Assembly: GCF_014192275.1 (NCBI RefSeq) | Contig: NZ_JACHXR010000016.1 | Location: 25,583 to 89,582, forward strand | Length of the DNA: 64,000 nucleotides | Direction of reading: 5' to 3' | From: Halomonas stenophila | GTDB lineage: Bacteria > Pseudomonadota > Gammaproteobacteria > Pseudomonadales > Halomonadaceae | Part shown: piece after piece, positions 60,903 to 64,000 of the stretch | How positions within the stretch are numbered: the first letter of the stretch is position 1 | How the letters are laid out: every line of letters starts with the position of its first letter | Position numbers and translations under genes: made by a program | Notes under the pieces: generated by a model | What the model saw: the letters and a program-made list of their open reading frames with translations, nothing else | What the model was told of the DNA's origin: nothing | The model's database searches: none

Positions 60903-61610
60903 ATGGGTATCCCGCTGTCACACCGCCCCGCCCGGGTCATCGACCTGGACACCATGCGCCAACGCCAACAGGCCAGGAAACGCCTGGTCCGTCTCGCTCC
61001 CGAGCTCGACGGCCTGGAGATGGTCTATCGGCTGCCTTCCGAATCCGAGGCCTACTACGGCATGCCCCTGCTCGCCTGGGGGCTCCGCGATGACGGCGAA
61101 GTGGTCGGCCTGGTGCCATGGATGGAAAGCCTGACGCCCTGCCAGAGGCTCGATGACCCCGAGCATGGCCACTTCATCGGTTACCGGGACCCCGAGACCG
61201 AGGAACTGTTCGAGGAGCCGCCGGAGCACAAGGTGCTGGAGCTCGAGCAGGCCGCCGCCTACTTCGAGTACGAGGAGACCGAGGAGGCGACCCTGATCCA
61301 GCAGTTGCCGGAGACCCAGGGCACCCATGCGCTGTGCATGGACGAGAGCGGGGCGCCCTGGCAGCTGAAGCAGGTGTTCGGCTGGCGCCTCTACAGCGAC
61401 GGGGCGATCGAGGCCCTGCTCGCCGACGAGCGGCTGGTCGAGTCCACCCCGATCCTGCCCGGCGATGCCTGCCTCTATCCCGGCCACAGTCGCCACCGGG
61501 TGGTCTACTTCTTCCAGCGGCAGATCGCCAACCGCATCCGCCACGAGGACCCCGCCACCCTGGAAGCCCTGGCCCTGATGGTCATGCCCGATGCCGACCC
61601 GCCGGAATGA
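60903..61610 (+). CDS. Conserved hypothetical protein, 235 aa
   Basis: A 235-residue acidic protein (MGIPLSHRPARVIDLDTMRQ; FEEPPEHKVLELEQAAAYFE; PGDACLYPGHSRHRVVYFFQRQIANRIRHEDP). GGAGGGACTTC precedes the ATG. I do not recognise the family; the body looks like one compact domain, without signal peptide or membrane segment. Confidence 0.65.
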   Translation: MGIPLSHRPARVIDLDTMRQRQQARKRLVRLAPELDGLEMVYRLPSESEAYYGMPLLAWGLRDDGEVVGLVPWMESLTPCQRLDDPEHGHFIGYRDPETEELFEEPPEHKVLELEQAAAYFEYEETEEATLIQQLPETQGTHALCMDESGAPWQLKQVFGWRLYSDGAIEALLADERLVESTPILPGDACLYPGHSRHRVVYFFQRQIANRIRHEDPATLEALALMVMPDADPPE

Positions 61611-61630
61611 GGCCGGCCCGGGGCCACGCC

Positions 61631-61882
61631 TCAGCCCAGACGGATGAAGTAGAGGTAGCGGCCGTCGTCCTCGTGCTGTTGCAGCAACTCATGGCCCAGG
61701 AAACTGCAGAACTTGGGCACGTCCCGGGTGGTGGCCGGATCGCTGGCGATCACCTTGAGGATCTCCCCCGGCTGCATGTCGCGCACCTTGTTGTGCATCA
61801 GCATGATCGGCTCGGGGCAGTAGAGACCCGTGGTGTCCAGTTCGGCATGGCAAGCGGGCAGGGAATCCGCGGAATCAACCAT
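61631..61882 (-). CDS. tusA: Sulfurtransferase TusA family protein
   Basis: An 83-residue TusA/SirA protein: LDTTGLYCPEPIMLMHNKVR contains the persulfide-carrying Cys in CPxP; PGEILKVIASDPATTRDVPKFC follows. Passes sulfur for 2-thiouridine of tRNA or other pathways. Length usual. Divergent from the ABM gene. Confidence 0.92.
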   Translation of the reverse strand: MVDSADSLPACHAELDTTGLYCPEPIMLMHNKVRDMQPGEILKVIASDPATTRDVPKFCSFLGHELLQQHEDDGRYLYFIRLG

Positions 61883-61932
61883 CGATGACCTCGCCTAAGG
61901 AATTGAGGGAATAGTGTCTAGGGAGCTAGTGG

Positions 61933-62220
61933 ATGATCAAGATCATTATCGAACGTCGTATCATGCCCGGGCTGGAGGCAGAATACGAGAAGGTGGCCCG
62001 CGAGGCCATGCGCCAGGTGCTCGGCGCCCCCGGCTTCGGGGGCGGCGAGACCCTCGTCGAGAAGGGGCATAGCGATCGGCGGCTGGTGATCACCAAGTGG
62101 CGTGACCTGCGGGCCTGGAAGGAGTGGCGTGACAGCGAGCAGCGCAGCCGCGTGATGCAGCGGATGCTGCCCCTGCTGACCGAGGACGAGCAGGTTCGCA
62201 TCTACGAGCCGAGCTACTGA
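61933..62220 (+). CDS. Antibiotic-biosynthesis-monooxygenase (ABM) domain protein
   Basis: A 95-residue dimeric ferredoxin-like protein (MIKIIIERRIMPGLEAEYEK; ALITKW-like LVITKWRDLRAWKEWRDSE). Such small proteins are cofactor-free monooxygenases or stress proteins. Start at 61933, ribosome site weak (AGGGAGCTAGTGG). Confidence 0.78.
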   Translation: MIKIIIERRIMPGLEAEYEKVAREAMRQVLGAPGFGGGETLVEKGHSDRRLVITKWRDLRAWKEWRDSEQRSRVMQRMLPLLTEDEQVRIYEPSY

Positions 62221-62235
62221 GCCCCTGCCCCGCCG

Positions 62236-63303
62236 TCAGTCCAGCAGCCGGACATGCACCGTCACCTCTTCACGGTCGTGGTAGAGGTGGCGGCAGGCGA
62301 TTTCCGCCTTGACGCCCGCCTCGCCGAGGGCGGCATCCAGCCGCGCCAGGCCTTCCGAGACGGCTTCCCAGCGCCGCTTCATCGGCAGCTTGAGATTGAA
62401 CACGGCCTCCCGGCACCAGCGTCGCGTCAGCCAGCGTTCGACCATGGCGATGACCCGGGCCGGCTTGTCGACGATGTCGCAGACCAGCCAGTCCAGCCGC
62501 GACGGCGGCGTCCAGACGAAGCCATCCTCACGCAAGTGATCCACCAGGCCGGTCGCCATCAGCTTGCGATCCATGGGGCCGTTGTCGATGGCGAAGACCT
62601 GCATCCCCCGATGGACCAACTGCCAGGTCCAGCCCCCCGGCGCCGCCCCCAGGTCCGCCGCCTGCATCCCCTCGCCCAGGCGGTCCTCCCACTGGTCCCG
62701 CGGCACGAACTCGTGCCAGGCCTCCTCGAGCTTGAGGGTGGAGCGGCTCGGGGCATCATGGGGAAAGCGCAGGCGACGGATGCCTCCGGGAAGCTCGCTG
62801 CGATTGCCCGGGAAGCTCATCCCCAGTTGAACCCGGTCGCCATCGGTCCACAGCAGGTGCAGGCGCCGGCCACCGGCCTTGCGCCGCAGGGCCCCGCGCT
62901 TCCTGAGCGTCGACTCGAGGGGCCGCTTGAGGGCCTTGATCAGCCCGGCCAGCGCCTTGGCCTCGTTGGTGTCCGGTGTCTCCTGCCACAACGACTCGAA
63001 GCTCCAGCCACTCGCCACGACCTGCTCGACGATGGGCGAGAGGCGGTCCTCCCGTGACAATGCTTCCAGGGGTTCCAGGGCCACGAGGCTCTGGCGGGCG
63101 AAGACCAGCGAAGCCAGGGGCAGGGCCCGATGCAGCGCGTTGACGGAGCGTTCGTCGGTGACCACGAAGCGGACATGGCCGGCGTGAGGCTCGGCGCGGG
63201 GAAAGCCCTGCCAGCCCAGCAAGGCCGCCTTGGTGGCGACCTCGCTGGCGAGATCGCTCTCGAATCCGGGGCGGCAATAGAACAGCAACTGCTGGGGGGT
63301 CAT
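62236..63303 (-). CDS. rlmM: 23S rRNA C2498 2'-O-methyltransferase
   Basis: A 355-residue RlmM: N-terminal THUMP-like part (FYCRPGFESDLASEVATKA; SLVFARQSLVAL) and C-terminal RrmJ-like methyltransferase with the SAM loop DLGAAPGGWTWQL and the catalytic segment VCDIVDKP, FNLKLPMKRR. AGGAGGCCAC precedes the ATG at 63303; the longer frame is antisense to the neighbour. Length matches E. coli RlmM (366). Confidence 0.93.
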   Translation of the reverse strand: MTPQQLLFYCRPGFESDLASEVATKAALLGWQGFPRAEPHAGHVRFVVTDERSVNALHRALPLASLVFARQSLVALEPLEALSREDRLSPIVEQVVASGWSFESLWQETPDTNEAKALAGLIKALKRPLESTLRKRGALRRKAGGRRLHLLWTDGDRVQLGMSFPGNRSELPGGIRRLRFPHDAPSRSTLKLEEAWHEFVPRDQWEDRLGEGMQAADLGAAPGGWTWQLVHRGMQVFAIDNGPMDRKLMATGLVDHLREDGFVWTPPSRLDWLVCDIVDKPARVIAMVERWLTRRWCREAVFNLKLPMKRRWEAVSEGLARLDAALGEAGVKAEIACRHLYHDREEVTVHVRLLD

Positions 63304-63350
63304 GTGGCCTCCTGTGAAGGCCCGCCAGTCTAGCCGGGCGCGCACCCTGC

Positions 63351-63812
63351 TCACAAGCCGTGCATGCCCTCTTCCTCCTCCTCGTCGACTGCCTTGCCGG
63401 CGGCCCGGTCCCGGCTCCAGTTCTCGATGTCCTGCAGCTGGACATTCAGGGCGTTGGTCGAGATCTTCACCTCCCAGAGGGAGAACACCAGCGACACCGA
63501 CAGGCTGATCAGGCTGACGCCGAACAGCAGCATGCCGAGGAGCTTGAGGGACAGGAAGAGCGCGAACATCGATAGCGTGCAGAGCAGGAAGCTCAACACG
63601 CCCGCCATCTGCATGCGCTTGGTCAGGGTGATCCGCTGGCGCAGCAGCAGGATCTGGCGCATCGCCACCTCGTGATGGGCGTCGCGCTCCTCGTCGGCCA
63701 GCTTGCGAATCAGCTGCGCCAGGGTCAGGAAACGATTGGTATAGGCCAGCAGCAGCAGGGAAATGGCCGGAAACAGCAGGGCCGGTGTGGTCAGGGTCAA
63801 GACGACCTCCAT
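63351..63812 (-). CDS. DUF2721 membrane protein
   Basis: A 153-residue membrane protein: one N-terminal helix (LTTPALLFPAISLLLLAYTN), a charged middle (LADEERDAHHEVAMRQILLL), two more helices (about 70-112) and an acidic tail DEEEEEG. This is the DUF2721 arrangement. Function unknown. Directly downstream of the rRNA operon terminator on the minus strand. Confidence 0.82.
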   Translation of the reverse strand: MEVVLTLTTPALLFPAISLLLLAYTNRFLTLAQLIRKLADEERDAHHEVAMRQILLLRQRITLTKRMQMAGVLSFLLCTLSMFALFLSLKLLGMLLFGVSLISLSVSLVFSLWEVKISTNALNVQLQDIENWSRDRAAGKAVDEEEEEGMHGL

Positions 63813-63910
63813 TATTAGACCTTGGTCGCATTATACGCATTTCTCTGCCCAAGGCCGAGTTCAGGCCAAAAGCGGGCTGGAAGGTGTCGAACTCGGGAGG
63901 CCCAGACATG

Positions 63911-63945
63911 AAAAAGCCCCGACCTCTTTCGAGATCGGGGCTTTT
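63911..63945 (-). terminator. Rho-independent terminator of the rRNA operon
   Basis: On the minus strand AAAAGCCCCGATCTC and GAGGTCGGGGCTTTTT form a long stem around GAAA (one mismatch), ending in a T run, 11 bases after the 5S end. Confidence 0.9.
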
Positions 63946-63955
63946 CCGGAATAAG

Positions 63956-64000
63956 TGCCTGACGATGACCTACTCTCGCATGGGGAGACCCCACACTACC
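63956..64000 (-). rRNA. rrf: 5S rRNA, 3' end (partial, continues off the window)
   Basis: Reverse-complementing the last 45 bases gives GGTAGTGTGGGGTCTCCCCA then GCGAGAGTAGG, the conserved 3' third of bacterial 5S rRNA. The 5' part lies beyond base 64000. The exact 3' end is set to within a few bases. Confidence 0.93.

Overview
The window looks like a piece of chromosome from a high-GC, probably halophilic gammaproteobacterium of the Halomonas type. That assignment is an inference from very high GC, the gene repertoire (fadBA, rlmM, tusA, epmC, uup, a TRAP-linked malonate cluster, DUF3080/DUF2721/DUF5924-type proteins) and the 3' end of a 5S rRNA at the right edge; no taxonomic search was possible.

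Layout. (1) 1-6.35 kb, backbone: two divergent paralogous CocE/NonD serine hydrolases, an ATP-grasp ligase and an M48 membrane protease. (2) 6.4-22.18 kb, an AT-richer accessory island. Apart from one IS5-family element, every gene here is on the minus strand. Genes are separated by attC-like integron recombination sites (best at 10120-10179, 11843-11926 and 14474-14530) and by copies of one dispersed intergenic repeat, all in the same orientation; no integrase lies in the window. Cargo: tautomerase-like protein, HAD phosphatase, small monooxygenase-like protein, cupin, FAD oxidoreductase, a stand-alone caspase/CHAT-like protein, a dual-specificity phosphatase, a frameshifted PrrC/RloC-like AAA_13 ATPase, a 43-residue protein, a DUF2971 protein and, at the right end, a tightly coupled operon of adenosine deaminase-like, HAM1/ITPase-like and SIR2-like genes. 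This last operon has the composition of the Kongming (KomABC) anti-phage system and is the most interesting object in the window. (3) 22.19-33 kb, backbone and metabolism: nucleotide phosphorylase plus PRPP-synthase-like pair, DddP-like M24 hydrolase with a 2-oxoglutarate oxygenase and divergent LysR regulator, PEBP protein, flavodoxin-like protein, DUF2182/DUF1326 pair and a large ATPase/winged-helix regulator. (4) 33-41.3 kb, a malonate-use cluster: TAXI receptor, DctPQM TRAP transporter, malonyl-CoA decarboxylase, malonyl-CoA ligase and a GntR regulator with likely operators, bracketed by two near-identical terminator hairpins. (5) 41.3-54.2 kb, fadBA, DUF5924/DUF2914 protein, MarR regulator, UspA, Uup ABC-F, TatD, a fused E1 dehydrogenase and EpmC. 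(6) 54.2-64 kb, a 265-bp MITE, a second FAD oxidoreductase divergent from a BTAD/TPR regulator, MATE pump, DUF3080 lipoprotein, TusA, RlmM, DUF2721 protein and the end of an rRNA operon on the minus strand.

How parts work together. The deaminase, HAM1 and SIR2 genes overlap or nearly touch, so they are translated together. The model known for Kongming is that the deaminase makes a deoxyinosine nucleotide signal during phage infection and a HAM1/SIR2 complex senses it and destroys NAD+. The HAM1 protein here has lost the catalytic Asp expected of a working ITPase, which fits a sensor. In the malonate cluster, uptake by the TRAP system, activation by the ligase and decarboxylation to acetyl-CoA form a complete short pathway.
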